From contig NC_087119.1 in assembly GCF_963855985.1 (NCBI RefSeq), positions 4,938,001 through 5,002,000 on the forward strand: a DNA stretch of 64,000 nucleotides, read 5' to 3'. The position numbers were made by a program, and so were the translations under genes. The DNA comes from Ostrinia nubilalis. Taxonomy: Eukaryota > Arthropoda > Insecta > Lepidoptera > Crambidae. Below, in pieces: positions 37,913-49,545 of the stretch (position 1 is its first letter; the number at the start of each line of letters is the position of its first letter). The notes under the pieces were generated by a model. It was not told the DNA's origin, made no database searches, and saw only the letters and a program-made list of their open reading frames with translations.

Positions 37913-38865
37913 TGTATACAAAATTAATCCTTCATAAGTGGAGTGAATGGACGTGAAATAGAAAAAAAAAAATACTTTGAGAAAATAAATTCATTCGTAA
38001 TATGCCAAATATGAAATGCTCAGTGCATTATTTGAAATCTCGACAAATAAGTTAAATATGGATTTATTGAGAGCTGCTATTACTTACTTGTGGATTACAA
38101 AACTCTCAGAAACCATACCATGGGGGCGTATCCTTGCAATTCGCTCACTCCTTCACACCTTGGGAAGCCTTGGCCTCGTGCAACTCCGCCCAGATGGTGG
38201 GGAGATGTGCACCGGCTGCTCGCGCCCCTTGCTACAAAATGCTGTAAAACGGGACAACTGATGTTCTGGTTCAGAGTACCTACGCGCTATGCCTAGACAC
38301 AGTGTAACGCCAACCGCAGTAGCCAAACTTCGGTGTGACACGAACTATTTTATTGAAAGTTGAAAATTAATAAGGTCACCATATCGCTTCCTAATTTAAC
38401 ATAATTATCCTGCTTTACATAATATTAGTTTGTATTATTATTGGATTGTCGGTTATTAAGGTAAATAGTATTTGAGTCATTTCACTTCACTCGTACAAAA
38501 TTAGAATTTGCAAATCAAAACCAGGGTAATTTCCGCTACGATTGATGCGTGTTTGCAAAATTTGTTATTGTCAACAAGCGACACGCACGAAACTGTTGTA
38601 AAACCTCCACCACGCTCGTGATGACCACTGATTTGTGTCACCTGCAATCGACCACAGACAATCGATCTTACAGTTGTCATTGAGAAAATCTGAGAGAGAA
38701 TCGATTCCTATTTCCTTTTCTTATGTTTTTGAATATAGCTTTTTTGCCAGCGTCAAAGTAACTGTGAATTTTCCGGTAGTAAAACCAATTTTCATTATGG
38801 TCTGTAAAAACATTTTAAACAAAGCAAAATACGGCAATAATCGAGTGTAGCAGTATTCACGACAT

Positions 38866-39185
38866 GGGTCGTCCTGTTCCGCTCGGCGGCGGCCGGCACG
38901 GGTGCGAGCGAGGGCGAGCCGCCGGAGCAGCCGGCGCGGCGACCGGCGGGGGTGGGCGTGCTGCTGCGGCGGGCGCCGGTGGCGGCGGCATCGCGCGCGC
39001 CGGCCTCTCGCCTGCACCTGCACCTGCACCGCTCGCACCACGCCTCCCGGTGCGCTCACAGTCACCTCGACTTCCGGTGCGGATGCACGACTGGCTGCAC
39101 ATTCCGCTCTAGTGTTCCCGGCACCTCGCGACGCTCGCACCGCACGCGCCCGCAGCTTCCGACCCACCCGGCGGAAGCCGGCTTA
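38866..39185 (+). promoter_or_regulatory. GC-rich island just upstream of alternative first exon 39236
   Basis: About 320 bp of strongly GC- and CpG-rich sequence lies in an AT-rich setting and ends 50 bp before the ATG at 39236. Every frame on both strands is open for long distances, which is expected for such composition, so I do not call a protein. A promoter and 5' UTR for the exon at 39236 is the simplest reading. An unrecognised exon remains possible. Confidence 0.45.
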
Positions 39186-39235
39186 ACTTTTCTGAGTGAA
39201 AGTAATCTATCAAAATTTTAAAATTTTGCTATATT

Positions 39236-39407
39236 ATGCGATGCTCGTACTCCCCCGAAGATACGGAAAGTGGGGAAAGTGGTCAAAGCAGTGACACGGA
39301 TTATGGAGGGGGAGGTGGTGATACGAACTTACGGACTAAATCTTTTAGAACCGCGTACAGTAGAGTGACCAAATATCTAAGCAACTCTAGCAGCAACGGC
39401 AGCTCGG
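39236..39407 (+). CDS. Candidate alternative first coding exon 2 (57 codons)
   Basis: It opens at ATG, with an in-frame TAA at 39203-39205 fixing the start. It encodes 57 residues and leaves in phase 1 at TCGG|GTACGT. The peptide starts MRCSYSPEDTESGESGQSSD, has a run of five glycines (YGGGGGD), a basic middle (LRTKSFRTAYSRVTKYL) and a serine/asparagine tail (SNSSSNGSS). This is typical of a disordered, phosphorylatable N-terminus. Joined to 58630 it gives ...NGSSDASNSDPG. Biased codon use and length make it the best supported of the alternative first exons. The GC-rich island directly upstream fits a dedicated promoter. Confidence 0.65.
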
Positions 39408-40180
39408 GTACGTAGCGATAAATTTTATTTAGCTGTTTAGTTTAATTTAGTTTCTCGCTTCTTTAAATATTTTTTTAAATGTTGGTTCACGAACACGGAC
39501 TGTTAGCAGACGGCCGGCTCTACATTTCTCAATTATCAAAGTGTCTTTATTTAAACTTATTGTAACAGTATGATAATGAATAGCAATGATTTATGAGTGG
39601 TTAATTAAGAGACCGGTTACATTAACGACTGTCTGTGTCATAATAACACTAACCTACAAGCCCAGTAGTGTCGATTATGAAATGAATCTACTTAATTAAG
39701 TAATATTTCAATACCAAAGTATATCAGGCACTATTTTGAAGTGAAGTTATCGAGTTGGTAACAAGTTAAAAAAGCGCGCGCTAGCGAAAAGTTTATAAAG
39801 CTGAAGGCTGCGTCGAGTCGAGACAAATTTTATACGAGTAATTAATTACTTTAGTTTTAAAAATTCTACACTTTAAGACTTTTTATCGTACCTTGTATGA
39901 AAGAAATAGTTAAAAGTGATACGAAACAATTTCGCTACAAATAATGTTAATTATTTATGAGTTGCTCGCATATTTTTCTTTTTGTTCACTACTTTTATGT
40001 GGTTAAGCACTTAATGAGGTTCTTTTAATAATAAATGATTAGTGTAACGTTAATGAACTAAAATCCCAGTGGTGTTACGACACAAATTCAATTACTTAAT
40101 TGTATCAATTTATCGAAAAAACTCGCACTATTTTTTTCGGCGCCTAACATTTGTATTAACTTCGAGTATTAAACAAAAAG

Positions 40181-40235
40181 TCCAGCAGTGGACGTCATTT
40201 GGCTGAAAACGAAAAAAAAAACGAAAAAATTAAAT
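40181..40235 (+). mobile_element. Solo RTE-like 3' tail
   Basis: CCAGCAGTGGACGTCATTTG followed by GCTGAAAACG and A-rich sequence matches the 3' end of the RTE copies at 26680 and 47491. Only the last ~30 bp and the tail remain. Confidence 0.5.
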
Positions 40236-40899
40236 AAAAAAACAATAATAATATTTATATATTCTACTTACTTGAGATATTTAGTGGTGATATGTTTTAA
40301 CATTACTACCCGTATGTAAATGTTTAATTTATTCGGTATTAAAGTTTAATTCGCGTCCGAACTTGCTGACCGCGCGCGGAGTCCGCGAGCACTTGTAATC
40401 AACCGGGGCATTTTTAATTCAGCGCCCGCCGTGGTCGCTATATCCATACAAAAGCTGCGAGTAACACTGCACAGACTCATGACTCACCTACGAACTACAT
40501 GAAATAACATGATTTCTATCTCACGGACACACCCGGTCCGCTTCGCAAGACGCCTTAACAGCAATAAAAACTCTTACAATATAAAAGGTTTTTTTTATCA
40601 CTGATATTATCACCTTAAAAGTCGTTATTATCCAAATATGCACCTACAGAATTTAGGTAACCGTATCTGTGTTTACCATGTTTTGCGATATAATTAAAGT
40701 CCATTTCATTCAAAATGTTCAGTAAAACTTTGAATTTGTAGGATTGCAATGTAACTTTTTAAATTAATGTGTGCAAAAACCATTGTTTTGCAAAAATACA
40801 CTTCTATCTCAATTTTACAAAATCTTCATTTAACTATTTCCTAACTACCGAGCAGTCTATGCTTGATACACTAGAGTCAATCAAAGGACATGGTGGTAA

Positions 40900-41766
40900 T
40901 ATGGGTTTGACGTAGACCGTCCCGTTCGCAATAGGGTTGGTAATATTTTCCATGCTCATTATGAGGATATAGTGTCCAGATGCTCAAAACTTCTTGGCTT
41001 TTTAAGCAGAACTACGAAAGACTTTAGAAGACCTCGCAGTTTGCTTTGCCTCTATTTTTCCCTTGTACGAACTATCTTGGAATATAATTCATCAGTTTGG
41101 TCTCCATTCTATGCTGTTCACACCAACCTAATCGAAAGTATCCAGAAGAGATTCTTGGGCATCCTTTGTTATCGGCTTGGACTTAGTAGAAGCTTACCAA
41201 AATACAGCGATAGACTGATGAAATTTAACGTCGTGACCCTCGAGACTCGACGTAAGTGTCACGACATGGTGCAGCTTTTTAAAATTATAAACTCACGCAC
41301 AGACTCCCCTAGTCTTCTCTCCTCTATCAATTTGAATATTAAGCCCAGATCTCGTTGTCCATTCTCAAACACCTTCACTCTTCAGATTTACAAAAACAAC
41401 ACTTCTTATTTCAATCCTATTGTAAGAATGTGTCGCCTGTACAACGAAATCACAGTTTCTAATCACAATAAAATAGATATATTTAATGATAATTTACCTC
41501 GATTCAAAAAGTCAACAATTGGCATCCTTTTAGAAAATGTTAACTGACTGTAACATTAATTTAACTATATTTTTAATAAAATTGTAATAGTTTTAGGCTT
41601 AGATTCATTTGCATGATTTTTACAACAACTGCTTGGCAATATTCCATGTTGTGTATACATGCTTTGGGATAATGTCTGGTTTTGCTTTTTATTTCATATT
41701 GTCATTGTATTGCTTAGGACATTGTCCTGTTTTGTATACGTAATAAAATAAAATAAAAATAAAAAT
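40900..41766 (+). pseudogene. 5'-truncated Jockey/CR1-like LINE (ORF2 C-terminus)
   Basis: An open frame from about 40900 to 41547 encodes the C-terminal end of a non-LTR ORF2 protein. Typical features are SRCSKLLGFLSRTTKDF, then YFSLVRTILEYNSSVWSPFY (the conserved block after the RT thumb) and IESIQKRFL. The upstream RT catalytic motifs and the endonuclease are missing, as expected of a 5'-truncated insertion. The 3' end is an AATAAAATAAAATAAAAATA run to 41766. The frame is intact for more than 200 codons, so the insertion may be fairly young, but it cannot encode a working enzyme. Confidence 0.85.
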
Positions 41767-42736
41767 ATTCGCGTCAAAGAAATAAATACTAATTAAATTA
41801 GATCTCACGAATCGAATGACAAACCTATTTCCTTTAAACTGCCAGCACCTGCGGCGGGAAATCTGTCTGTTCCTTAGTTTTCTTTCATTCTCTGATTTAC
41901 AAAGCTTTGTCTCCTTTAGCACCTCGTTCATTTCTTGGAAATCGAGATCGCTGTGAGAGCAAAGAAGTTATGCAAAAAGCAAGGAAGTCAACGGAACTGG
42001 AAACCTTCTAATTAAATTTCGTTTTCATTAACTCAAATATACCTACCACCCTGCTAATTTACAATTTGCTTATAAGTACGACTTCGATTAACGAAGAGAA
42101 CTTCGTGTCAAGTTTTAGTGTCGTGATTTTGAGTTGCTTTGTGATAAAAGATGATTTGCATTAGGTAACGATCGACAATAGATAAAGGTAATAATTTCCT
42201 TTATGGTGTCATATTATAGCGAGCTATTTTTATTTCATAACTTGAGTCATTATCTCCTACAAGCGACTCTCCTAAAATTACTCAATGTAGGTACTTTAAG
42301 TTACGGTAAATGTAAAATGAAAGAGGTCAAAAAATATATCTATGTCATATAAATTAAAACAATTATTACCTTTTTTAGACAAGAACTTATAACGGAATAC
42401 CACCACTTGTATATTTTATTTATAGCATGAATTCAAAATGTCACATATTTGCATTATGATTATCTAATTGGTGTCAATAAATCGCGTGTCCCGGTCGATT
42501 GATTTATTTACGATTCGGTTTGCGATCATTTCGTTCGCATGCTGTAACTGTCGAATGCGACGTGCGCGCGCGCCTGCTTCCATATATGAAATTGAATAGG
42601 AACTGGCACGGCTCTTGCACAATAATGTCCCACTAGTGTGTCCGCGGCCTGCGCGAGAGTAGTGCTCGCTATTATTCGCTGCCATTCTTTCGAACCGTTG
42701 TTTAACGCGTTGATCGATGGTGATTGTTTTTGTGAT

Positions 42737-42752
42737 ATGGATAAGTTCCACG
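42737..42752 (+). CDS. Candidate alternative first coding exon 3 (MDKFH)
   Basis: ATGGATAAGTTCCACG is followed by a good donor, GTAAGA. It leaves in phase 1, and joined to 58630 it would read MDKFHDASNSD. Upstream is a moderately GC-rich stretch (42540-42660). With only five codons this is weak alone; it is listed because donor, phase and start context agree with the other candidates. Confidence 0.4.
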
Positions 42753-43639
42753 GTAAGACCGCTCATGTGTAACCACAAAGCCACAGATTGAATTGATACA
42801 ATCTCAACGCTCTATCGTATTTCGAATGTCAACATCGTCGACTTTTCTGTGAAGGGTATGATGTATATTTTATGTTATGTTTATTAACCAACACTAATAA
42901 AAATGAAAAGTGGTGATACAAACAGTGGGTTAAATAAATCATAACAACATCGTAATTCTCTACTAAAATTGAATCAGTGTATCTAATCAGCGTGTAACAA
43001 AATGTATCGTAAAACGAACGTCTGCCTCCGAAAGCCGCACTAAAAGAGAGCTATCAAAATTTAGATCCTCATTTCCTCGCTCATACAACTAAACAGCTTG
43101 TTAAATCATGAATGATGTTTTACTCACTTCTGTTACACTTGTGTTCGAGTTCGTTAGTAATTTGGCTGCTGTTTCAACGTCTGAGGGCGGTTCGAACAAA
43201 AGTTTGTGTTACGTCAGCAGACGTAGACGCGCCGGTGTGGCGTACCTACAACAAACATCCCACATCGCAGGTCGGGTGAACGCATTCGGCGTCACATTTG
43301 GTTTATTCAATATCTACAAACCACGTACCACATATTTGAATTTTGGAACTCTACACTATTCGCGAATAGCATCTACTGAAGCGTGGATAAGGAGTGATGC
43401 GGGAACGGCGCAGGCCGTGTGAAATGAACCGGACTAATCCCCCTACGTACTATACACTACCTGAGATTCACTGAAGTATCGTACAAGTGCCTCAGGTTTT
43501 AAAGTGCAACAGCATATTATTGGAAAATCCAGTGTAATTGTATAATATTTTTTTATGAGTGATGAAAACGTCTAGAAAAGAAAAGATTATGTGAAGAAAA
43601 TCTTCCTGTGAGTAGAGGCTTTTATAAATCAGATATCTA

Positions 43640-43717
43640 CTAACTTCAGATCAAAACAAACAATGAACGTCAAAGCGTCAGATATTTACTAATTACAAAT
43701 CGGAACAACAATAAACG
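43640..43717 (+). repeat. Imperfect tandem duplication, unit about 40 bp
   Basis: CAGATATCTACTAACTTCAG...ACAATGAACGT is followed by CAGATATTTACTAATTACAA...ACAATAAACGT. Confidence 0.6.
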
Positions 43718-43850
43718 TTTGTAAGGCTCTTTCGTATTCAAATTTAGGGGTGAATGTGCGTAAAGCGGGAACAATGGCGGTTGTTTTACCTCGGGGCACA
43801 TGAGGTATTGAAATTCAGCGCAGCGCGCTCGTAGTTAGTGCGGCTTAAAC

Positions 43851-43945
43851 GCGGCCCCACAGAGGAGCATTGATGGCGAGGGGCAGCACTCCGGCCGGTG
43901 CGCGCCTCCGTACGTTCCATCAAAGCGCCTCTGTGGGCCCTGAGC
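43851..43945. repeat. GC-rich inverted repeat inside a GC-rich island
   Basis: GGCCCCACAGAGGAGCATTG at the left answers CAAAGCGCCTCTGTGGGCCC at the right, with ATGG / CCAT continuing the pairing and a GC-rich loop. The island spans about 43800-44010. It could be a small element or a structured regulatory region. Confidence 0.6.
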
Positions 43946-44361
43946 GCGCGCTTGTTCTCACGGCCCTGGTTTACAGGCAGCCTGGGTGCAACGATAAACA
44001 CATTGCAGCGGCTCGCTGAAATACCGTGGATTACGTATACGTTGCACATACCTACTATTGCATTACAGTTAGGTATTTGATCGGGCAATTTTCATATCAC
44101 CCTTCTGCAGAAAACTAACAATTTAGGCAAAACTTACACGACTTTTAGGCAACCTACTTAATAAAATAAACACCAGACTAAATCGATTCAAAATTGATAA
44201 ATTCATCTCTTCGAATGCAATTTAAGATGATAATGATACATCAAAAGGTTTTTCGATTCACGTCCGATGCATGTGAGTATGCGCTCTTAAGTTTCGGAAA
44301 CTTTTTAGAAACACTTTACTTGCAAACCCATACGATAAATAATTAACTTTTTAAAAAAATA

Positions 44362-44766
44362 AAACCGACTTCAAATGCGTGAACACAAAAAAAAACTAAA
44401 AATTAAAAATATTGCGTATAAAAAAGTTCATCCCCAATTTTCCACCCTTGGGGGTGAAATATTTTCTTCAAATTCGCATGAAACCACCCTTTTGATAATA
44501 CCTATTCAACAAAAAAATAATCGTTCAAATTGATTTATAATCGGCGGAGATATTGCGTATAAAAAAGTTCATCCCCAATTTTCCACCCTTGGGGGTTGTT
44601 TTTTCTATTATTAAATTTAAATGGGACCACCCTTGAGGTATTACCTATACGCCGAAAAAAGATTTGTTCAAATCGGTTCATAATTGGCGGAGTTATCGCG
44701 TAACAAACATAGAAAAAAAAACATACGGGTCGAATTGAGAACCTCCTCCTTTTTTGAAGTCGGTTG
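44362..44766. mobile_element. Lepidopteran MITE with AACCGACTTCAA ends
   Basis: It begins AAACCGACTTCAAA and ends TTTGAAGTCGGTT. Inside, a unit of about 141 bp (ATTGCGTATAAAAAAGTTCA, then CCCTTGGGGGT and ATCGGCGGAG) is repeated at 44411 and 44552. I recognise this family as abundant in moth and butterfly genomes. Confidence 0.8.
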
Positions 44767-46134
44767 AAAACAAACGGAAATGTTGATTAAGTAATTGGAC
44801 ACATTATTGAACTACCTTAGTCTCATGTACTACAAAACCTCTACATAATACTTTTGTAAATACAGTCTAAGATAATTTAATCCCACCCCACGTATGAATA
44901 CTGAAGCGATAGGTACTCAAACAAGTTTATGTAGTCACCTGGTTCATTAGTATAACGTTAATTTGGTTATAATACACCACTACATACTGATGTAAATGTG
45001 TCTGTAGAAGAATCCAGAGTCACTTCTTCAAAAAATAGGTAGTTACGCTTGAGCCAACTTTTATGGCTATAAAACTGTTAAGTTGGGATTAATCGCTATC
45101 CATCTGTTAAAGAGGACACGTGAGATCATTATTTGGTTTTATAACCATAAAAATTGGTCTAATTGATCCCAGAGGTAAGCCCAAAGTGAGGTCTTTTTTC
45201 CACACACACATGGTCACATTTATTGTATATGTTAATCGTTTATTATGAAATTAAATGTGTTTTTCTTTAAGGATAATTTTTGGGCTTTCAAATAACACCA
45301 ATATTGTTGGGACACCATGATTGTGTCAGTAGAAACGAGTTTTCCTGTAAAACGTAGGTGGGCCGATTTTTGTGATGACCAGTATAGTTAAGTACCGCGA
45401 AGATATACAAATAAAAAAAAGTGTAAGAAAAAAAAAAAAATACACTGTGACTAGACCAGATATAAGTTTTTTTTCGTACGGGAAATAATTTTGGGAATAG
45501 AATGAAAATTGTGCTACATTAATATAAATTCCATCCAATTCCGACGTACCACTGTCGAGTTGTAGTGCGTGTGTCTATTTATTGAAGGTTGAGGCTGATT
45601 AATTAAACTCCCACGTAAGTCATTACAGTTAGAGCAGCGCTTAGGAAGTCGGAGGCGCTCCGCGAGGCGCGCTGGAGTTAGCAGGACGAACGTTGTATGA
45701 TGTAGCTATGTATAAGGATTAAGGTCACATAGAAAATACGGAAATTCTAAAACATAAACATTTGCTTGTGTCTCTTTTCGCAAATTAAATAATACAGTTT
45801 ACTGTTGTTTGAAACGTTTCTTCTTACTTGTTATTGATTGTTGCACATAATATTTTTCATATCACGTTTACTAAACGATAAACCTCCTGTCTCTCAGCCG
45901 GTGCAAGTACTTATGTTTGTTTTATTTTAAATGAAATGGGTCGCCATTATCTTGTTACTTCATTGAGCGCACTCGATGATAAGGAAGTGATTCATACAAA
46001 CGTCTTGAATATCAATAAAGCAATAAATCAGAACAATGTTTTTGCGTAGCAAGGCCGCCGTCGGCATTGAACTCCGAATTAGTAGCCCGGTGAAAAGGTA
46101 CCTATATCTGTTGTGTTGTGCATCTAATGAGTAG

Positions 46135-46195
46135 TCCGCGGCGGGGGCGCGTAGGCGCGGCGGACAGCGCTCCACGGCGCCGGCGCCGCTCGTGT
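46135..46195 (+). promoter_or_regulatory. GC-rich patch upstream of first exon 46345
   Basis: GCGGGGGCGCGTAGGCGCGG through GGCGCCGGCGCCGCTCG lies 150-210 bp upstream of the candidate ATG. No Initiator or TATA box is clear. A short upstream frame (MMKHVCDCETCAPF..., from about 46267) precedes the main start. Confidence 0.35.
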
Positions 46196-46344
46196 TTATT
46201 TTAGATTTTATATTATTTTAATCCGCGCCGAAGTGTGTCATATTTTTGTTAACCACAACTCTTACAATGATGAAACACGTGTGTGATTGTGAAACTTGTG
46301 CACCTTTTTCGTCCCATATTTGAGCTGGCATTTCGAACTCGAAA

Positions 46345-46372
46345 ATGAAGGCATACCGCAATTTTAAGAAAT
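46345..46372 (+). CDS. Candidate alternative first coding exon 4 (MKAYRNFKK)
   Basis: AAAATGAAG (good start context) opens nine codons, MKAYRNFKK, and ends at a consensus donor, T|GTAAGT. It leaves in phase 1 and would read MKAYRNFKKYASNSD when joined to 58630. The GC-rich patch at 46135 is a plausible promoter. The peptide is short and basic, with no domain. Confidence 0.5.
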
Positions 46373-47129
46373 GTAAGTCGCATAACAATACCTAAGTAAG
46401 TTGCATGGCTTTGTTTCGTGCTGATTTGTAAACAAATAAATTAGCGACATTACCGATGTTGACTGGGTCATGTCGCGTATACCTAAACGTTGTCGTGGAG
46501 CCGCTAACTAAATTAATGCACAGGTTTAATTAACCTGTCTGGCTTTGAAAAGTATGTAACTGCTGTAATGGTTTCGCGCACGAGCCAAAATGAACTTAGC
46601 CGCATACGGCTTATGATAGTTTTTCTTTTTTTTTAGAATTGATTTTTATCCAAATTGGCTTGCGTATATTTTGTGATTTTAAGGACCGAAACCTGCGTAA
46701 CGTCTGTGTTAACACGGTGTTTACTAAAAGCTTGGTTTGTAAAGCCACTATTAATTAAATATCTACTAACGAGCGCAGGGAGGAATATTAGTTAGCAGAA
46801 TATTAAATACGAAGCTATATCCTTTAGATACAAGTGGAACATAGGAGTTTTGATATGGAGAGACAAACGTAGAATGTAACAAGCTTTTCTCTCTTTTACT
46901 AATATAAAATTTGTGAGGCGGTCGTTTACAATAATCTAAGTAATTAGGTCTAAAGTTCCTCTTGAAACACTGTTTTTCACTTGAAGATAATAGCTTAATA
47001 ATTCAAATAGTCGAAAAATTTGTATCTTCTATTTGCAGTAATTAGAGCGCTACCGCTTTGTGAAGCAGATGACATTCAGACAGGTACTCTGCCGTTAATT
47101 GCTTTAGTGAGCGCCGGGTTCGTTGCAAA

Positions 47130-48984
47130 TAGGGAATGCAGAATCGGTTCTGGTTTGAGGAACCGGGTTTTTCGGGTCTGGTGGTCATAAGAACCGGGAG
47201 CCCCGGTTTTTTCGGTTCTTTCGGTTCCAAAAAAAACAATATTTTGATTATGTTTTTTTTATTGAAATAACACTTCTTTGAATAGACTAGGAATAATCAA
47301 CAAACATGATTTACAATATTTTTCTATTTTTACTAAATTCTACTCCCAAAAATAAAAAAAAAGTAAAATAATTAGTTTTCAATTGAGGTACCACAATCAG
47401 TCTTTTTCATCCAACTTATCGATATATTTGACTATTTATATATTGACTGTCAGATGCAAAGCAAATAAAGGAGAAGGAGTGTTGCCAACTCTCACACAAA
47501 AATATCATCATCATCATCATTTAATTTTAAACCATAGGATAGGACGTCCACTGCTGAATATAAACCTCCCCCAATGCTTTTCATGTTGATCGATTGGTAG
47601 CGGCCTGCGTCCAGCGCTTCCCTGCTACCTTTATGATGTCGTCGGTCCACCTTGTGGGTGGACGTTCCACGCTGTGTTTTCCGGTACGCGGCCTCCATTC
47701 CAGGACCTTCCTGCCCCATCGGCCGTCAGTTCTGCGTCCGCGTCGGGCTATGTCCGCTGAATCCGCTGACATAGAAATGAGGAGATCCGTAAATGAACTA
47801 AAGTCGCTATTTTAGTTCATTTACGGATCTCCTCATTTCTGATTCGATCTCGTAAAGAAACACCGAGCATAGCCCTCTCCATAGCACGCTGCGCAACTTT
47901 GAGCTTCTGTATAAGGCCAGTGAGAGGCCACGTTTCCGAGCCATAAGTCATCACTGGTAACACACATTGGTTGTAGACTTTCGTCCTCAGGCACTGAGGT
48001 ATTTTGGATGAAAAGATGTTGCGTAGTTACCCGAACGCTGCCTAGCCGAGTTGGATTCGACGATTGACTCCCTTTTTGAAATTGGACCTACCTAGCTGGA
48101 TCGTCAACAATCTCGAGGATTGAGCTCCCAACCGAAACTGGGTAGGGCGCAACATGGACATTGGACATAAGCTTTGTTTTGTCCATATTCATCCTCAGGC
48201 CTACCTGTTAGGAAACTCGATTAAGGTCTTTGAGCATTGTGCCAAGATCTTACAACGATTCTGCCATGACCACAATCAGTATCGTGGGCAAACCGAAGGT
48301 GTGTGATGTACTCGCCATTAATGTTTATGCCGAATCCTTTCCATTCAAGGAGTTTGAAAGCGTCTTCCAATGCAGTGGTGAACAGTTTAGGAGATATAAC
48401 ATCTCCCTGCCTAACGCCTCACTGCAGAGGAATCGTCCTCGTGCTCTGCTCCTGTACTCGGACCGACATGGTGGCGTTTTTGTACAAGCACTTCAGCACC
48501 TCGATATACCGATAGTCAATACGGGACCGCTGAAGAGACTGTAAGCACTGCCCAAGACCCGAACGAATCGAAGACCTTCTCATAGTCTACGAACGCCAAG
48601 CATATTGGCAAGTTATACTCGTCAATCTTCTGTATAACCTGTCGCAGCGTAAGCGCAAACAAAAATATGCCAGTGATTTTAAAAAATTGTAAGAAAAATG
48701 CTTAAAATATTTACATATCTCATAAAAAAAACAAAATACAAAACCAATAAGTAGGTAATCTTTATTAGTAGCTAATCTGATATCTTTAGGTTCTCTATAC
48801 GTTCGCAATGTTTTTGTTACAACTCATGCCTAATACCTATAACAGATTTTTAGATAAATATGCAAAACCCGAAAGTACCGAAAGAACCGGGTTTTGAATT
48901 TTTAAAACCCGGTTCTTAAGCTGTCGAAAAAACCCGGGTTTTCCCGGTTCTTTCGGTTCCGGGATTACCCGGGTACAAACCCTA
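47130..48984. mobile_element. hAT-like element with 8-bp target duplication, carrying a nested RTE
   Basis: GTTGCAAA occurs at 47122-47129 and again at 48985-48992, exactly flanking TAGGG... and ...CCCTA termini. An 8-bp duplication with TAGGG ends is typical of hAT elements. Just inside both ends is a low-complexity set of inverted repeats built from GAACCGGG, TTTTTCGG and GGTTCTTTCGGTTCC. The middle is occupied by an RTE fragment on the minus strand. No hAT transposase is visible. Confidence 0.85.
47491..48655 (-). pseudogene. RTE-type reverse transcriptase remnant
   Basis: On the minus strand the order is VIQKIDEYNLP and AFVDYEKVFDS (RT motif A, near 48580), GVRQGDVISPKLF (motif B, near 48400), FAHDTD (the FADD catalytic box with D changed to H, near 48290), then EMRRSVNELK. 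It ends with TDGRWGRKVLEWRPRTGK and RPPTRWTDDIIKVAGKRW (47600-47730). It closes with an ATCATCATC run. A stop just before GVRQG, further stops, a short inverted duplication at 47785-47845 and the altered catalytic box show it is dead. The endonuclease is absent. It lies wholly inside the hAT-like element. Confidence 0.85.
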
Positions 48985-49479
48985 GTTGCAAAGGGCGGCC
49001 TATATCGCCTTTCCGATTGAGTGTCGAAAAAATGCAATGATTTTTGTTTAAATAAAACAATAACCACACTAACATATTAAATACTTAGTACAAACCTACC
49101 TACTTATTGCAAAAAGTTAAGTCTCTATTAGAACTCTAGTTTCAATTGACATTTAGTATGGAAATGTCATTTTGAACCAGTGAACCAGTGTTCATCCCGG
49201 GATTAACTTTTCGTAATAAGGCCCATAAAGACAAAAAATACAATCACACATTCATTTTTAGAAAGCTTTCTCGCAACAAGGCTTCTACCGTAAAGAGTAC
49301 GGTTGTAGCTTATTTGTACGTAAGAATACAATGTCGACATTGTACTCATAGAGGCTCGTACTTGCTAATTTAAAAGTTTGTACAATGTAGTTGCTGTATT
49401 AAAAGGGTTTTCATACGACTTGATCATCCAATATAAAGAAGAACTAACAAATAAGTCGAATTTATGACTAAATATTGAC

Positions 49480-49545
49480 ATTCATTTTGCGTCAGTGGTT
49501 TTGTGTCGCAGACGCTAAACCAGAGGTCGCGGGTTTGGGTAGAAA
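49480..49545 (+). repeat. Possible degenerate tRNA-like SINE head
   Basis: GCGTCAGTGGTTTTGTGTCG and then CCAGAGGTCGCGGGTTTGGG look like A- and B-box regions of a SINE head, but the B-box is damaged (GGTTTGGGT for GGTTCGAAT). It is not a functional tRNA. Confidence 0.35.

Noticed and set aside
38721..39167. 148-codon open frame on the minus strand
   Set aside because: It lies over a GC-rich island where nearly all frames are open, is low in complexity and has no domain. The plus-strand exon at 39236 explains the island better as promoter or UTR.
48230..48544. 104-codon plus-strand frame
   Set aside because: It is the antisense of the RTE reverse transcriptase remnant.
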